Source of the DNA: Rhodanobacter sp. C05
Lineage (GTDB): Bacteria; Pseudomonadota; Gammaproteobacteria; Xanthomonadales; Rhodanobacteraceae
Assembly: GCF_002001165.1 (NCBI RefSeq)
Contig: NZ_MUNQ01000019.1
Coordinates: forward strand, 1 to 64,000
DNA length: 64,000 nt
Reading direction: 5' to 3'
Notes under the pieces: model-generated
What the model was told of the DNA's origin: nothing
Database searches by the model: none
The model's input: the letters and a program-made list of their open reading frames with translations, nothing else
In this document: positions 40,284 through 49,639 of the stretch, in pieces
How the letters are laid out: the number at the start of each line of letters is the position of its first letter
Numbering within the stretch: position 1 is the stretch's first letter
Translations under genes and position numbers: made by a program

Positions 40284-41561
40284 GTGAATTTGAAGCTCCG
40301 CCTTGTCGTCATGAATTTTCTCCAGTACTACATCTGGGGTGCCTGGCTGCTGACCATCGGCACGTGGTGGTTCCAGACCTTGCACTGGTCGGGCACCAGT
40401 TTCGGCGCGATCTTCTCGACGATGGGCATCGCCTCGTTGTTCATGCCTTCGCTGGCGGGCATCGTGGCGGACAAGTGGGTCAACGCCGAACGTCTGTACG
40501 GCCTGTTCCACATCCTTGGCGCGGCGGTGCTGCTCGCGATTCCGCATGCGGGCAATCCGCAGCAGATGTTCTGGGTAGTGCTGCTGTACATGTGTTTCTA
40601 CATGCCCACCATCTCGCTCGCCATCGCGGTGGCGTACAACGCGCTGAAGCAGGAGGGGCTGGACGTGGTGAGCACCTATCCGCCGATTCGCGTGTGGGGC
40701 ACCGTCGGTTTCATCGCCGCCACGTGGACGACCAGCCTGCTGGGCCTCAAGGCATCTGCCGCGCAGTTCCACGTGGCCGCGGGCGCTTCACTGCTGCTGG
40801 GCCTGTACGCCTTCACACTGCCCAAGTGCCCGCCCAAGCTCGATGCCTCGCACAGCCGCAGCGTGATGGATCGGCTCGGCCTCACCTCGTTCGTGCTGTT
40901 CAAGAACCGCAACATGGCGGTGTTCTTCATCTTCGCGATGCTGCTGGGCGCGGCGCTGCAACTCACCAACGCCTACGGCGACGCCTTCCTCAGCGACTTC
41001 GTCAAGGTGCCGGCCTACGCCAACCTGCTGACGGTGAAATACTCCACCATCATCATCTCCATCTCGCAGTTCTCCGAAACCGCGTTCATCCTCACCATCC
41101 CGTTCTTCCTCAAGCGCTTCGGCATCAAGGCAGTGATGACGATGAGCATGTTGGCCTGGGTGCTGCGCTTCGGCCTGTTCGGCTTTGGCAACCCGGCCGA
41201 CGGCCTGTGGATGATCGTGCTCTCCTGCATCATCTACGGCATGGCGTTCGACTTCTTCAACATCTCCGGCTCGCTGTTCGTGGAGAGCCAGGCCGACCCG
41301 AAGATCCGCGCCAGCGCGCAGGGCCTTTTCATGCTGATGACCAATGGCGTGGGCGCCGTGCTGGGCAGCTTGATCGCGGGCTGGATGATCGACCGCTTCT
41401 TCACCAGCCACACCTGCGACGACACCGTCGCCATCTGCAAGGACTGGCACGGCATCTGGCTGGCCTTTGCCGGCTATTCGCTGGTCATGGCGCTCCTGTT
41501 CGTACCGCTGTTCAGGCACAAGCATCAGGCGCAGCCGCTCCAAGTCCTGCCGACCCACTGA
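40284..41561 (+). CDS. nupG: NupG-type nucleoside:H+ symporter
   Basis: A 425-residue major-facilitator transporter with twelve predicted helices that imports nucleosides with protons. It matches the E. coli NupG/XapB pattern throughout: MNLKLRL start, GIASLFMPSLAGIVADKW, YPPIRVWGTVGFI, FILTIPFFLKRFGIK, FDFFNISGSLFVE and RASAQGLFMLMTNG. The start is GTG at 40284, where similarity to NupG begins; no upstream ATG is in frame nearby. Confidence 0.92.
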   Translation: MNLKLRLVVMNFLQYYIWGAWLLTIGTWWFQTLHWSGTSFGAIFSTMGIASLFMPSLAGIVADKWVNAERLYGLFHILGAAVLLAIPHAGNPQQMFWVVLLYMCFYMPTISLAIAVAYNALKQEGLDVVSTYPPIRVWGTVGFIAATWTTSLLGLKASAAQFHVAAGASLLLGLYAFTLPKCPPKLDASHSRSVMDRLGLTSFVLFKNRNMAVFFIFAMLLGAALQLTNAYGDAFLSDFVKVPAYANLLTVKYSTIIISISQFSETAFILTIPFFLKRFGIKAVMTMSMLAWVLRFGLFGFGNPADGLWMIVLSCIIYGMAFDFFNISGSLFVESQADPKIRASAQGLFMLMTNGVGAVLGSLIAGWMIDRFFTSHTCDDTVAICKDWHGIWLAFAGYSLVMALLFVPLFRHKHQAQPLQVLPTH

Positions 41562-41601
41562 CGCCCGGGCTCGCGGCGGCCCGGCCGGCTACAATGTGCG
41601 G

Positions 41602-42588
41602 ATGCGCATTGGTCCTTACCTCATCGACCCACCCGTGGTGCTCGCCCCGATGGCGGGCGTCACCGACAAGCCGTTCCGCCTGCTATGCAAGCGGCTGGGC
41701 GCAGGTCTGGCCGTGTCGGAAATGACCAATGCCGATCCGCGTCTGTGGCATACACGCAAGTCGTTGCAGCGGATGGATCACGTCGGCGAACCCGAACCGG
41801 TCAGCGTGCAGATCGCCGGCTACGACCCGGCGATGCTGGCCGAGGCGGCGCGCTTCAATGTCGCCAACGGCGCGCAGATCATCGACATCAACATGGGCTG
41901 CCCCGCGAAGAAGGTCTGTAACGTATGGTCGGGATCGGCCCTGCTGCAGGACGAACCGCTGGTGGCGCGCATCGTCAAGGCCGTGGTCGATGCCGTCGAG
42001 ATACCGGTAACGCTGAAGATCCGCACCGGTTGGGACCGGCAGAACAAGAACGCACTGAACATCGCGCACCTTGCCGAGGACAACGGCATCGCCGCGCTGG
42101 CCGTGCATGGCCGCACCCGCGCCGACAAATACGAAGGCGAAGCCGAGTACGACACCATCACGGCGGTGAAGGCAGCCGTGCGCATCCCGGTGCTCGCGAA
42201 CGGTGATGTCAGTACGCCGCAGCAGGCGCGGCATGTACTCGACATCACCGGCGCCGATGCGCTGATGATTGGTCGCGGCGCACAGGGTCGGCCGTGGATC
42301 TTCCGCGAGATCGCGCACTACCTGGCCACCGGCCAACTGCTGCCCGAGCCCGAGCCGGCCGAAGTCGCCACGATCCTGCTCGGCCATCTCGAACAGCTCT
42401 ACGCGTTCTACGGTGAATTGCAGGGCGTGCGCATCGCGCGCAAGCACCTGGGCTGGTACGCCAAGGATCGGCCGGAGAATGCCGCATTCCGGCAGGTGGT
42501 CAATCGCGCCGAATCGGCCGATACGCAGTTGCGCCTGACCCGCGAGTATTTCGCTGCACTCGCTGCCGGCGAACGCTTGGCAGCCTGA
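41602..42588 (+). CDS. dusB: tRNA-dihydrouridine synthase DusB
   Basis: A 328-residue FMN-dependent reductase that converts specific uridines of tRNA to dihydrouridine. APMAGVTDKPFRLLCKRLGA, the catalytic-cysteine motif INMGCPAKKVCN, KIRTGWD, VHGRTRADKYEG and IGRGAQGRPWIF identify the DusB subfamily. TACAAT lies about 10 bp before ATG. The fis gene that often follows dusB in enterics is not here; the metE riboswitch follows instead. Confidence 0.95.
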   Translation: MRIGPYLIDPPVVLAPMAGVTDKPFRLLCKRLGAGLAVSEMTNADPRLWHTRKSLQRMDHVGEPEPVSVQIAGYDPAMLAEAARFNVANGAQIIDINMGCPAKKVCNVWSGSALLQDEPLVARIVKAVVDAVEIPVTLKIRTGWDRQNKNALNIAHLAEDNGIAALAVHGRTRADKYEGEAEYDTITAVKAAVRIPVLANGDVSTPQQARHVLDITGADALMIGRGAQGRPWIFREIAHYLATGQLLPEPEPAEVATILLGHLEQLYAFYGELQGVRIARKHLGWYAKDRPENAAFRQVVNRAESADTQLRLTREYFAALAAGERLAA

Positions 42589-42686
42589 ACCACGATCCCC
42601 GTGTCTGGCCCCGGTCGATTCGACGAAAACGATTGGTCGATTGGCGGCAAGCCAGCCTGTCGTTCCTGCATCACCCGATGCATGGT

Positions 42687-42715
42687 TTGACTTCGGACGT
42701 CCATACGGCTAATTT
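42687..42715 (+). promoter_or_regulatory. promoter of the riboswitch-metE transcript
   Basis: TTGACT (42687-42692, 5/6 to -35), 17-bp spacer, TAATTT (42710-42715, 3/6 to -10). The predicted start near 42722 falls at the 5' edge of the cobalamin riboswitch, which supports the weak -10. Confidence 0.5.
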
Positions 42716-42723
42716 TTGCGACG

Positions 42724-42912
42724 CTGATGGTAACTATCTCTTCATGCGAATAAAGAGATAACTCAAGGGAAGCCGGTGTGAATCCGGCGCTGCCCCGCAG
42801 CGGTATGTGGAAACGACCTCCGTTACATGCACTGGACGCGATGCGTCCGGGAAGCGACGGACAGTAGGTTGAGCCGTACGTCCACGAGCCCGAATACCTG
42901 CCTCAGCCGGAA
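42724..42912 (+). promoter_or_regulatory. cobalamin (B12) riboswitch controlling metE
   Basis: The conserved core is clear: AAAGAGATAACTCAAGGGAA, then GCCGGTGTGAATCCGGCGCT, GCCCCGCAGCGGTATG, and the B12 box GAGCCCGAATACCTGCC. Adenosyl- or methylcobalamin binding represses the downstream gene. About 200 nt separate the aptamer from the metE start. This explains how the cell switches off the B12-independent methionine synthase when cobalamin is available. Confidence 0.93.
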
Positions 42913-43082
42913 GCGTGCATGCGCGCTTCTGTCCGACCTGGCGTTTCCGCGGGGGAACACCGGAGCCCGTGCGCCCTCCGTCATATGCGGATGATGCGCT
43001 GGCTTCTCTCATCCCGCGGCAGTGCCGGCTCGCCCGCGGGGGCGAAGGTCAAAGGCACAGCGATCATGCTGGTCATCCTTCG

Positions 43083-43108
43083 TTCCTCTTTGCCCATTGC
43101 AAGAGGAA
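43083..43108 (+). promoter_or_regulatory. hairpin sequestering the metE ribosome-binding site
   Basis: TTCCTCTT (43083-43090) is perfectly complementary to AAGAGGAA (43101-43108), which contains the metE Shine-Dalgarno; an alternative register extends the stem by TGC/GCA with one bulge. This stem-loop just before the ATG is a good candidate expression platform for the upstream riboswitch, acting on translation. Confidence 0.6.
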
Positions 43109-43113
43109 ATCCA

Positions 43114-45414
43114 ATGTCACTCGTTACCTATTCAGGCTTTCCGCGCATCGGCCTCAAGCGTGAACTCAAGCGCTCGCTTGAATCACACTGGCGCGGTGAA
43201 ATCAGTGCAGAGGCGCTGTCCGACACCGCCAGCATGTTGCGTCATCGGCATTGGCAGCTGGCCGCGGACGCCGGTGCCGATGTCGTGCCGTGCAACGACT
43301 TCAGCCTGTATGACCATGTACTCGACACAGCCGTGCTGTTTGACGCCATTCCCTCGCGCTATCGGCCGGTGTTCGCCGAAACCCCCCTGGACGGCTATTT
43401 CGCGATGGCCCGCGGCCACAAGCGCGACGGCCATGACCTGCATGCGCTGGAAATGACCAAGTGGTTCGACACCAACTACCACTACCTGGTGCCCGAACTG
43501 GAGGCTGGTCAACGTTTTGCGCTCAGCGGCGACAAGCCACTCGCTGAATTCCGCGAAGCGCAGGCACAAGGTCATCGGGCACGCCCCATACTGCTCGGCC
43601 CGGTTTCGTTCCTGCTGCTCTCCAAGGCTGTCGACGGCAGCGACCGCCTGGCGTTGCTGGACAATCTGCTGCCCGTCTACGTCGAGCTGCTCGAACAACT
43701 GGCGGACGCCGGTGCCGACTGGGTGCAACTTGACGAGCCCTGTCTTGCGCTCGATCAGGATGACGATGACCACGCCGCTTATCGGCGTGCCTACGCTGCA
43801 CTGGCCAGGGCGCGCACACCACGACTGCTGCTGGCGAGTTACTTCGGCGCCTTGGGCGACAACCTGAAGCTGGCGACTGCGCTGCCGGTGGATGGGCTGC
43901 ACATCGATCTGGTGCGTGCGCCGGAACAGCTCGACAGTGTGCTGGACGCGCTGCCGCCCAGCCATATCCTCAGTGTCGGCGTGGTCGATGGGCGCAACAT
44001 CTGGCGCAGCCAGCCCGAGCGCGTGCTGCCGCTGTTGCACAAGGCTCGGGCGCGCATCGGCAGTGAACGCCTGTGGCTCGCACCATCCTGCTCGTTGCTG
44101 CACGTGCCGATCGATCTCGCGGCGGAAACCACACTCGATCCAGCGCGCCTTGCCCCCATGGCCTTCGCCCGGCAGAAAATCGAGGAGCTGCGCGTGTATG
44201 CCGATGCGCTCGCCGGCCTGCCGGAAGCCGACGCCGCACTGGCGGCGCAGCAGGCCCTGTTGACCGCACAGGCGCATGCACCTGGCGTCATCGATACCGG
44301 GGTTCGCAGCCGCCTGCGCGCACTCAACCCGCAGGCGACCTTGCGTCGCTCCGGCTATCCCATACGCCAGCTGACACAGTCCGAGACCTTGGCATTGCCG
44401 CCGCTGCCGACCACCACGATCGGCTCCTTCCCGCAAACCGACGAGTTGCGCAAGGCGCGTGCCGCCCATCGTGCCGGCAGGCTGGACGATGCCGCCTACA
44501 ACGCCCTGCTGGAAGCCGAAGTCGAACGTGTAGTGCGTTTCCAGGAACACATCGGTCTGGACGTCCTGGTGCACGGCGAACCCGAACGCAACGACATGGT
44601 CGAATACTTCGGCGAACAACTGGATGGCTATCTGTTCACCAAGCTTGGTTGGGTGCAGAGCTACGGTTCGCGCTGCGTGAAGCCACCGGTGATCTATGGC
44701 GATATCGCCCGTCGCGCACCGATGACCGTGCATTGGTCGAGCTACGCGCAATCGCTGACCGAAAAGCCGATGAAGGGCATGCTGACCGGCCCGGTGACGA
44801 TGTTGCAATGGTCGTTCGTGCGCGACGATCTGCCGCGCGAGACTGTCTGCCGGCAGATCGCGCTGGCCTTGCGCGACGAAGTGCATGACCTGGAAGCCGC
44901 CGGTATCCATGTGATCCAGATCGACGAGCCGGCGCTGCGCGAAGGCCTGCCACTGCGCCGCAGCGAGTGGCCTGCGTATCTGGCATGGGCCGTGGAATGC
45001 TTCCGCATCACCGCCGGCGGCGTGCGCGACGCGACGCAGATCCACACGCATATGTGCTACTCGGAGTTCAACGACATCATCGATGCGGTGGCCGCGATGG
45101 ATGCCGATGTGATCTCGATCGAGACCAGCCGCTCGCGGATGGAACTGCTCGACGCGTTCGTGCGCTTTCGCTACCCCAACGGCATCGGCCCGGGCGTGTA
45201 CGACATCCACTCACCGCGCGTGCCCGAACCGGCGGAAATGCTCGACCTGCTGCACAAGGCGCTCGACGTGCTGCAACCGGACCAGCTCTGGATCAATCCC
45301 GATTGCGGGCTGAAGACCCGAGGCTGGCCCGAGGTGGAGCTGGCACTGCGCCACATGGTTGGTACCGCGCAGCAGTTGCGAAGCGAACTCAAACTGCTGG
45401 TATGCGACTTTTAA
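43114..45414 (+). CDS. metE: 5-methyltetrahydropteroyltriglutamate--homocysteine methyltransferase MetE
   Basis: A 766-residue cobalamin-independent methionine synthase with two homologous (beta/alpha)8 barrels. The N-terminal barrel starts [20 protein letters not shown]; the catalytic barrel starts [16 protein letters not shown]. Zinc ligands are visible in HTHMCYSEF (His, Cys), SIETSRS (Glu) and [11 protein letters not shown] (Cys). The ATG at 43114 has AGAGGA 7 nt upstream; the frame is open further upstream only through the leader. Controlled by the B12 riboswitch. Confidence 0.97.
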   Translation: MSLVTYSGFPRIGLKRELKRSLESHWRGEISAEALSDTASMLRHRHWQLAADAGADVVPCNDFSLYDHVLDTAVLFDAIPSRYRPVFAETPLDGYFAMARGHKRDGHDLHALEMTKWFDTNYHYLVPELEAGQRFALSGDKPLAEFREAQAQGHRARPILLGPVSFLLLSKAVDGSDRLALLDNLLPVYVELLEQLADAGADWVQLDEPCLALDQDDDDHAAYRRAYAALARARTPRLLLASYFGALGDNLKLATALPVDGLHIDLVRAPEQLDSVLDALPPSHILSVGVVDGRNIWRSQPERVLPLLHKARARIGSERLWLAPSCSLLHVPIDLAAETTLDPARLAPMAFARQKIEELRVYADALAGLPEADAALAAQQALLTAQAHAPGVIDTGVRSRLRALNPQATLRRSGYPIRQLTQSETLALPPLPTTTIGSFPQTDELRKARAAHRAGRLDDAAYNALLEAEVERVVRFQEHIGLDVLVHGEPERNDMVEYFGEQLDGYLFTKLGWVQSYGSRCVKPPVIYGDIARRAPMTVHWSSYAQSLTEKPMKGMLTGPVTMLQWSFVRDDLPRETVCRQIALALRDEVHDLEAAGIHVIQIDEPALREGLPLRRSEWPAYLAWAVECFRITAGGVRDATQIHTHMCYSEFNDIIDAVAAMDADVISIETSRSRMELLDAFVRFRYPNGIGPGVYDIHSPRVPEPAEMLDLLHKALDVLQPDQLWINPDCGLKTRGWPEVELALRHMVGTAQQLRSELKLLVCDF

Positions 45415-45435
45415 CCCTCCTCCTGCTCATAGGCT

Positions 45436-45536
45436 CCTCCCCCTGCTCGCAGGGGGAGGCTGGGAGGGGGTTACCCGGCCTTGCGACAGAGATCAAAAGC
45501 ACCCTTCCCCGGCCCTCCCCTGCGCACAGGGGAGGG
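45436..45536. repeat. bipartite palindromic repeat, copy 2
   Basis: Hairpin CCTCCCCCTG-CTCG-CAGGGGGAGG (45436-45459), a spacer with GATCAAAAGC, then CCCTCCCCTG-CGCA-CAGGGGAGGG (45513-45536). It shares layout and spacer motif with 1-92. It lies between metE and metK and may double as a processing or termination structure, without a T-run. Confidence 0.65.
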
Positions 45537-45642
45537 AGCACCAAGGGCGACTGAACATGCGCCTAACCCCGCAGCCACCAAAATCAGCCCGGGCTGCAAA
45601 ACCGGGAGCGTCGATGTATCATGTCGGGCTTCTTTATCTCTC

Positions 45643-45660
45643 TATCCGCACGAAAGGATA
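45643..45660 (+). promoter_or_regulatory. possible metK leader hairpin over the ribosome site
   Basis: TATCC (45643-45647) and GGATA (45656-45660) can pair across an 8-nt loop; GGATA overlaps AAAGGA, the likely metK ribosome site. The stem is only 5 bp. I could not match the leader to any SAM- or SAH-riboswitch consensus. Confidence 0.3.
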
Positions 45661-45669
45661 TATACCGCG

Positions 45670-46869
45670 ATGTCCAACTACCTGTTCACCTCCGAATCGG
45701 TCTCCGAAGGCCATCCGGACAAAGTCGCCGACCAGATCTCCGACGCCGTGCTCGACGCGATCCTCGCGCAGGACCCGCGCGCCCGCGTCGCTTGCGAAAC
45801 CATGGTCAAGACCGGCGTGGCGATCGTCGCCGGCGAGGTCACCACGAGTGCCTGGATCGATCTGGAGGCGCTGACCCGCAAGGTCATCGTCGACATCGGC
45901 TACAACTCCAGCGAAGTCGGTTTCGACGGCGAGACCTGCGGCGTGCTGAACCTGATCGGCAAGCAGTCGCCGGACATCAACCAGGGCGTGGACCGCAAGA
46001 ACCCGGAAGACCAGGGTGCCGGCGACCAGGGCCTTATGTTCGGCTATGCGACGAACGAGACGAAGGACATGATGCCGGCGGCGATCTACTACTCGCACCG
46101 CCTGGTCGAGCAGCAGGCCAAGGTCCGCAAGAAGAAGAACTCGCCGCTGCCATGGCTGCGCCCGGATGCCAAGAGCCAAGTCACCCTGCGCTACGAGAAT
46201 GGCGTGGCGACCGCGATCGACGCCGTGGTGCTGTCGACCCAGCACGATCCGAGCGTGAAGCAGAAGGACCTGATCGAGGCCGTGCGCGAGCACATCCTCA
46301 AGCCCGTGCTGCCGGCCAAGCTGCTGCACAAGGGCACCAAGTTCCACATCAATCCGACCGGCAAGTTCGTCATCGGTGGCCCGGTGGGCGACTGCGGCCT
46401 GACCGGCCGCAAGATCATCGTCGACACCTACGGCGGCTGGGCCCGTCACGGTGGCGGTGCGTTCTCGGGCAAGGATCCGTCCAAGGTCGACCGCTCGGCC
46501 GCCTACGCCGCGCGTTACGTGGCCAAGAACATCGTGGCCGCCGGCATTGCCGACCGCTGCGAAGTGCAGGTGAGCTACGCGATCGGTGTGGCGCATCCGA
46601 CCTCGATCTCGGTGACCACCTTCGGTACCGGCAAGATCAGCGACGAGAAGATCGAGAAGCTGATCCGCAAGCATTTCGACCTGCGCCCTTATGGCATCCT
46701 CAAGATGCTCGACCTGGTCCATCCGATGTACCAGCAGACCGCCAGCTACGGTCACTTCGGCCGTACCCCGTACGAGATGAAGGATGCCAGCGGCAACACC
46801 TTCACCGCGTTCTCGTGGGAAAAGACCGATCGCGCCGAAGCGCTGCGCAAGGATGCCGGGCTGAAGTAA
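45670..46869 (+). CDS. metK: S-adenosylmethionine synthetase MetK
   Basis: A 399-residue enzyme making SAM from methionine and [35 protein letters not shown] (the hexapeptide region), [20 protein letters not shown] and [19 protein letters not shown] are diagnostic. The ATG at 45670 begins the conserved N-terminus. It sits about 250 bp after metE, putting the production of methionine and its activation side by side. A classical terminator follows. Confidence 0.97.
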   Translation: MSNYLFTSESVSEGHPDKVADQISDAVLDAILAQDPRARVACETMVKTGVAIVAGEVTTSAWIDLEALTRKVIVDIGYNSSEVGFDGETCGVLNLIGKQSPDINQGVDRKNPEDQGAGDQGLMFGYATNETKDMMPAAIYYSHRLVEQQAKVRKKKNSPLPWLRPDAKSQVTLRYENGVATAIDAVVLSTQHDPSVKQKDLIEAVREHILKPVLPAKLLHKGTKFHINPTGKFVIGGPVGDCGLTGRKIIVDTYGGWARHGGGAFSGKDPSKVDRSAAYAARYVAKNIVAAGIADRCEVQVSYAIGVAHPTSISVTTFGTGKISDEKIEKLIRKHFDLRPYGILKMLDLVHPMYQQTASYGHFGRTPYEMKDASGNTFTAFSWEKTDRAEALRKDAGLK

Positions 46870-46900
46870 GCCGGTAACATTGCTGTGATGTGCTGACAAG

Positions 46901-46930
46901 AACGGGCCGACTCAAACGGCCCGTTTTTTT
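46901..46930 (+). terminator. rho-independent terminator of metK
   Basis: AACGGGCC (46901-46908) and GGCCCGTT (46918-46925) form an 8-bp stem with a 9-nt loop, running into a seven-T tract. Confidence 0.9.
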
Positions 46931-47464
46931 ATTCAGAGCCAACGCCATTCGCAAGAAATAGCGACATGGCTCATGCACTAAAAGCAGAGAGCATGTCCCT
47001 CGATCGGAGCGAATTGAAAGATCGATCCAGGCACGTGCGTAACGAATGATCATCTCGACATCACATACTCAATACGCAGCGAGATGCATAAGCAAAGACC
47101 GCAAGAACACATGCGAGCTCAATTCGACTATCAACCTTGACACTCCATTCACCTACACAGCCACTGGCTGAACGCTTGCAAGGTACTGCAGATATCGTCT
47201 GCTCCTGCATGATAAAATCGGGCTTCGCATCTACTGATATCGCTAAACACGAACCATCACTGAGGGGCACGATCGGCATGCTGCTGCGACACGCATGCTG
47301 TTCATGGCAGTGATTCCGGAACAAACGGCGAAATTCGACCACCAGCACATCTCGTTGCCCTGATCTATTGCGACACGCGCCAAAAACCGTCTCCGGAATT
47401 CCGGAAGCATTCTTTTTGACATGATTCAATTAGGACACTAAGACCTCCTATGCAGGACACACGG
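46931..47464. other. intergenic region before the polysaccharide locus
   Basis: About 530 bp, AT-richer than the flanking core genes. An open frame on the minus strand (47061-47429) has no ribosome site, unusual Cys/Ser composition and no recognisable family, so it is not called. A candidate promoter for wecA lies at the right end. I saw no JUMPstart/ops element. Confidence 0.4.
47416..47444 (+). promoter_or_regulatory. candidate wecA promoter
   Basis: TTGACA (47416-47421, perfect -35), 17-bp spacer, TAAGAC (47439-47444, weak -10). Predicted transcription start is about 47450-47451, i.e. right at the first in-frame ATG of the gene. Confidence 0.45.
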
Positions 47465-48574
47465 ATGCTCCTTGCTTGCCTGGTCGCCGCATGCACCTCA
47501 GCATTGGCGATAGCGGTTCTGCGCCGATTCGCCATCCCACTGGGCCTGGTCGATCATCCGAACGAGCGCAAACATCACGTAGGCAGCGTCCCATTGGTTG
47601 GCGGCTTGGCCATTTTCATGGGTGTGCTCGCTGGTGCGCTCTGCTATGGCCGGTTCCATACGTTTCTGAACTCTCTGCTGAGCACTGCTGCCGTACTTGC
47701 CTTGCTTGGTGCATTGGATGATCGATTCGACCTGAGCGTACGGGTTCGCTTGCTGGTTCAGACCATTGCGATCCTGGCCGTCATCGCCAGCACGGGCGTG
47801 TATGTCCACACCTTGGGGCACATCTACGGTTACGAGCTGGAGCTCGGCTGGTTGGGCATACCGTTGACCGTGGTCGCCGTGATCGGTCTGTTGAACGCCT
47901 TCAACATGATGGATGGCATCGATGGCCTCGCTGGCAGTCTGGCGCTGGTAAGCATCGCTGCGATCGTCATGTTTGCGGGACCACTTCCATTGCACAGCGG
48001 CATGGCACTCATGACGCTATTGGCCGCTGCAGTAATTCCATATCTAGCTGCGAATCTAGGCTTTATGGGCCGCAAAATTTTTATGGGTGATGCTGGCAGC
48101 ATGTTCGTTGGCTATCTATTGGCTTGGGCCTTGATCCACATGAGCCAAGAGCCAGGAACACGTCTGTCGCCAGTCAATGTCCTGTGGTGCGTGGCTTTGC
48201 CTGTACTTGATACCTTTGCTGTGATGTACCGCCGGTTACGCCAAGGGAAGTCGCCATTTAAGCCGGATCGCGGGCACATTCACCACATCCTGCTTCGCGC
48301 TGGCCTAAGTTCACGTGCAACGCTAATTGCTCTCGTTGCGCTAGCCGCTTCCATTGCTTTCGTGGGTAGCGTAGCTCGCTCACTCGGTGCCGGAGCTGGC
48401 TCCAATCTGGCGATATTTTGCATCTTTGGCGGCGTCTACATAATGACTGTTACACGAATCTGGGTTCGTCAGAATGCACAACCAATCAGCGCCTCGACTC
48501 GGATTAATGCAGCCAATGACGACCGCATTACGAACAAAGTTGCAATGATTAAAGCAGCGCGTCCTGCCGATTAA
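47465..48574 (+). CDS. wecA: undecaprenyl-phosphate GlcNAc-1-phosphate transferase (WecA family)
   Basis: A 369-residue polyprenyl-phosphate HexNAc-1-P transferase of the MraY/WecA family with about eleven helices. It loads the first sugar phosphate on undecaprenyl phosphate for O-antigen or a related glycan. Signatures: GGLAIFMGV, GALDDRFDLSVRVRL (the DD motif), NAFNMMDGIDGLAGS, GDAGSMFVGYLL, and the cytoplasmic RGHIHHILL. Two starts compete: ATG 47450 has no ribosome site and lies on the predicted transcription start; ATG 47465 has AGGA 7 nt upstream and is chosen. The last third is AT-richer than the first. Confidence 0.88.
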   Translation: MLLACLVAACTSALAIAVLRRFAIPLGLVDHPNERKHHVGSVPLVGGLAIFMGVLAGALCYGRFHTFLNSLLSTAAVLALLGALDDRFDLSVRVRLLVQTIAILAVIASTGVYVHTLGHIYGYELELGWLGIPLTVVAVIGLLNAFNMMDGIDGLAGSLALVSIAAIVMFAGPLPLHSGMALMTLLAAAVIPYLAANLGFMGRKIFMGDAGSMFVGYLLAWALIHMSQEPGTRLSPVNVLWCVALPVLDTFAVMYRRLRQGKSPFKPDRGHIHHILLRAGLSSRATLIALVALAASIAFVGSVARSLGAGAGSNLAIFCIFGGVYIMTVTRIWVRQNAQPISASTRINAANDDRITNKVAMIKAARPAD

Positions 48575-48857
48575 TAGCTTTCGAACCTATGGCAAGGCCA
48601 TCAGATAGGGGCTGATCAAGCTCCATCTCGTCAGTAGTCATTAGCTAAATAACAGCCCCACTGGATGTGCGGCATGCATGATTATGCCTACAAATGCATC
48701 GAAATTGCCCATATTAGCGCCATCAAGAGCTGCATACCGCTCCCATGCCAAGAGGAAATTAGCACTGACTAAGCGCGGATATTTCTATGTATACAGAAAC
48801 TATAGTGTGAACTATCTTCGAGCCACCAAGTTTCAGCGCTCCGGTTAATCACACGAT

Positions 48858-49607
48858 ATGTACTTCCCGCCCTTCTTTTACGGGTACAGCCACCCGATTA
48901 CGCATGCAGTGGTTATATGCCTTATCGGGTTGATCTTCGTACTGACGCGTCACCGTCGCATCGGCTTGGGTATCGTAACTCTTGGAGCTCTATGGGTCAC
49001 CTTCTGCGCCATGCCAGTATTTGTCGATCACTTGCAGCGCGGCCTCGAAGACCAATACGCCATCAAGCCGGCCTCAACCTACCCTAACGAGGGTGCTATC
49101 GTCGTACTCGGTGGTGATATACCGCCACATGAAAACAGCGATTGGAACGACGATACGAACATTACGGCAGCCACTCGTGCCGGCTTCGGCTATCTGCTCT
49201 TCAGGGCCCAGCGCGCGCCACTCGTTCTGCTTTCAGCAGGTGATGGCGGCGCACAGGACATGGCTCGCATGCTTGAGCAGCAAGGTGTCCCATCCACGGC
49301 GCTATTGATCGAGGATCGCAGTAAAACCACCTATGAAAACGCGCTTTACTCGGCAGCCATACTCAGACACCAAGGCATACAGCGCATTCTGCTGGTGACC
49401 TCGGCTCTACACATGCCGCGAGCAGTCGCCAGCTTCCGTAAACAGGGAATGGACGTAGTACCCGCGCCAGCGTTTAGCTCTCAGCTAAATAGTCCCTTTC
49501 GAGATAACCATCGATGGCGACCACAGCGTGCGGAGCTGTGGCGTTGCTCGCATATTTTGCATGAATACCTTGGCCTGTGGATCTACAAGCTTCGTGGCCT
49601 CGCCTAA
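48858..49607 (+). CDS. ElyC/SanA/YdcF family (DUF218) membrane protein
   Basis: A 249-residue protein with two N-terminal membrane helices (about 13-30 and 36-55) and a periplasmic DUF218 domain: GAIVVLGGDIPPHE, then EDRSKTTYENALYSA and ILLVTSALHMPRAVASFRKQG. Size and topology match E. coli ElyC, linked to undecaprenyl-phosphate metabolism and envelope integrity. Its place after wecA suggests a role in lipid-carrier handling for this polysaccharide. The 280-bp gap before it is AT-rich and shows no gene; no clear ribosome site precedes the ATG. Confidence 0.82.
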   Translation: MYFPPFFYGYSHPITHAVVICLIGLIFVLTRHRRIGLGIVTLGALWVTFCAMPVFVDHLQRGLEDQYAIKPASTYPNEGAIVVLGGDIPPHENSDWNDDTNITAATRAGFGYLLFRAQRAPLVLLSAGDGGAQDMARMLEQQGVPSTALLIEDRSKTTYENALYSAAILRHQGIQRILLVTSALHMPRAVASFRKQGMDVVPAPAFSSQLNSPFRDNHRWRPQRAELWRCSHILHEYLGLWIYKLRGLA

Positions 49608-49639
49608 ACTTCCGCACTCGACATAAGCGTCATCGCATT

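Noticed and set aside
42919-43113. Long in-frame extension of metE into its leader.
   Set aside because: The conserved MetE start is at 43114 with a clear ribosome site, and the upstream stretch is riboswitch leader.
45550-45669. SAM or SAH riboswitch upstream of metK.
   Set aside because: Looked for the known consensus elements and found none; only a weak hairpin remains, reported as such.
47061-47429. 122-codon minus-strand open frame upstream of wecA.
   Set aside because: No ribosome site, odd Cys/Ser-rich composition, no recognisable domain; lies in a promoter-type region.
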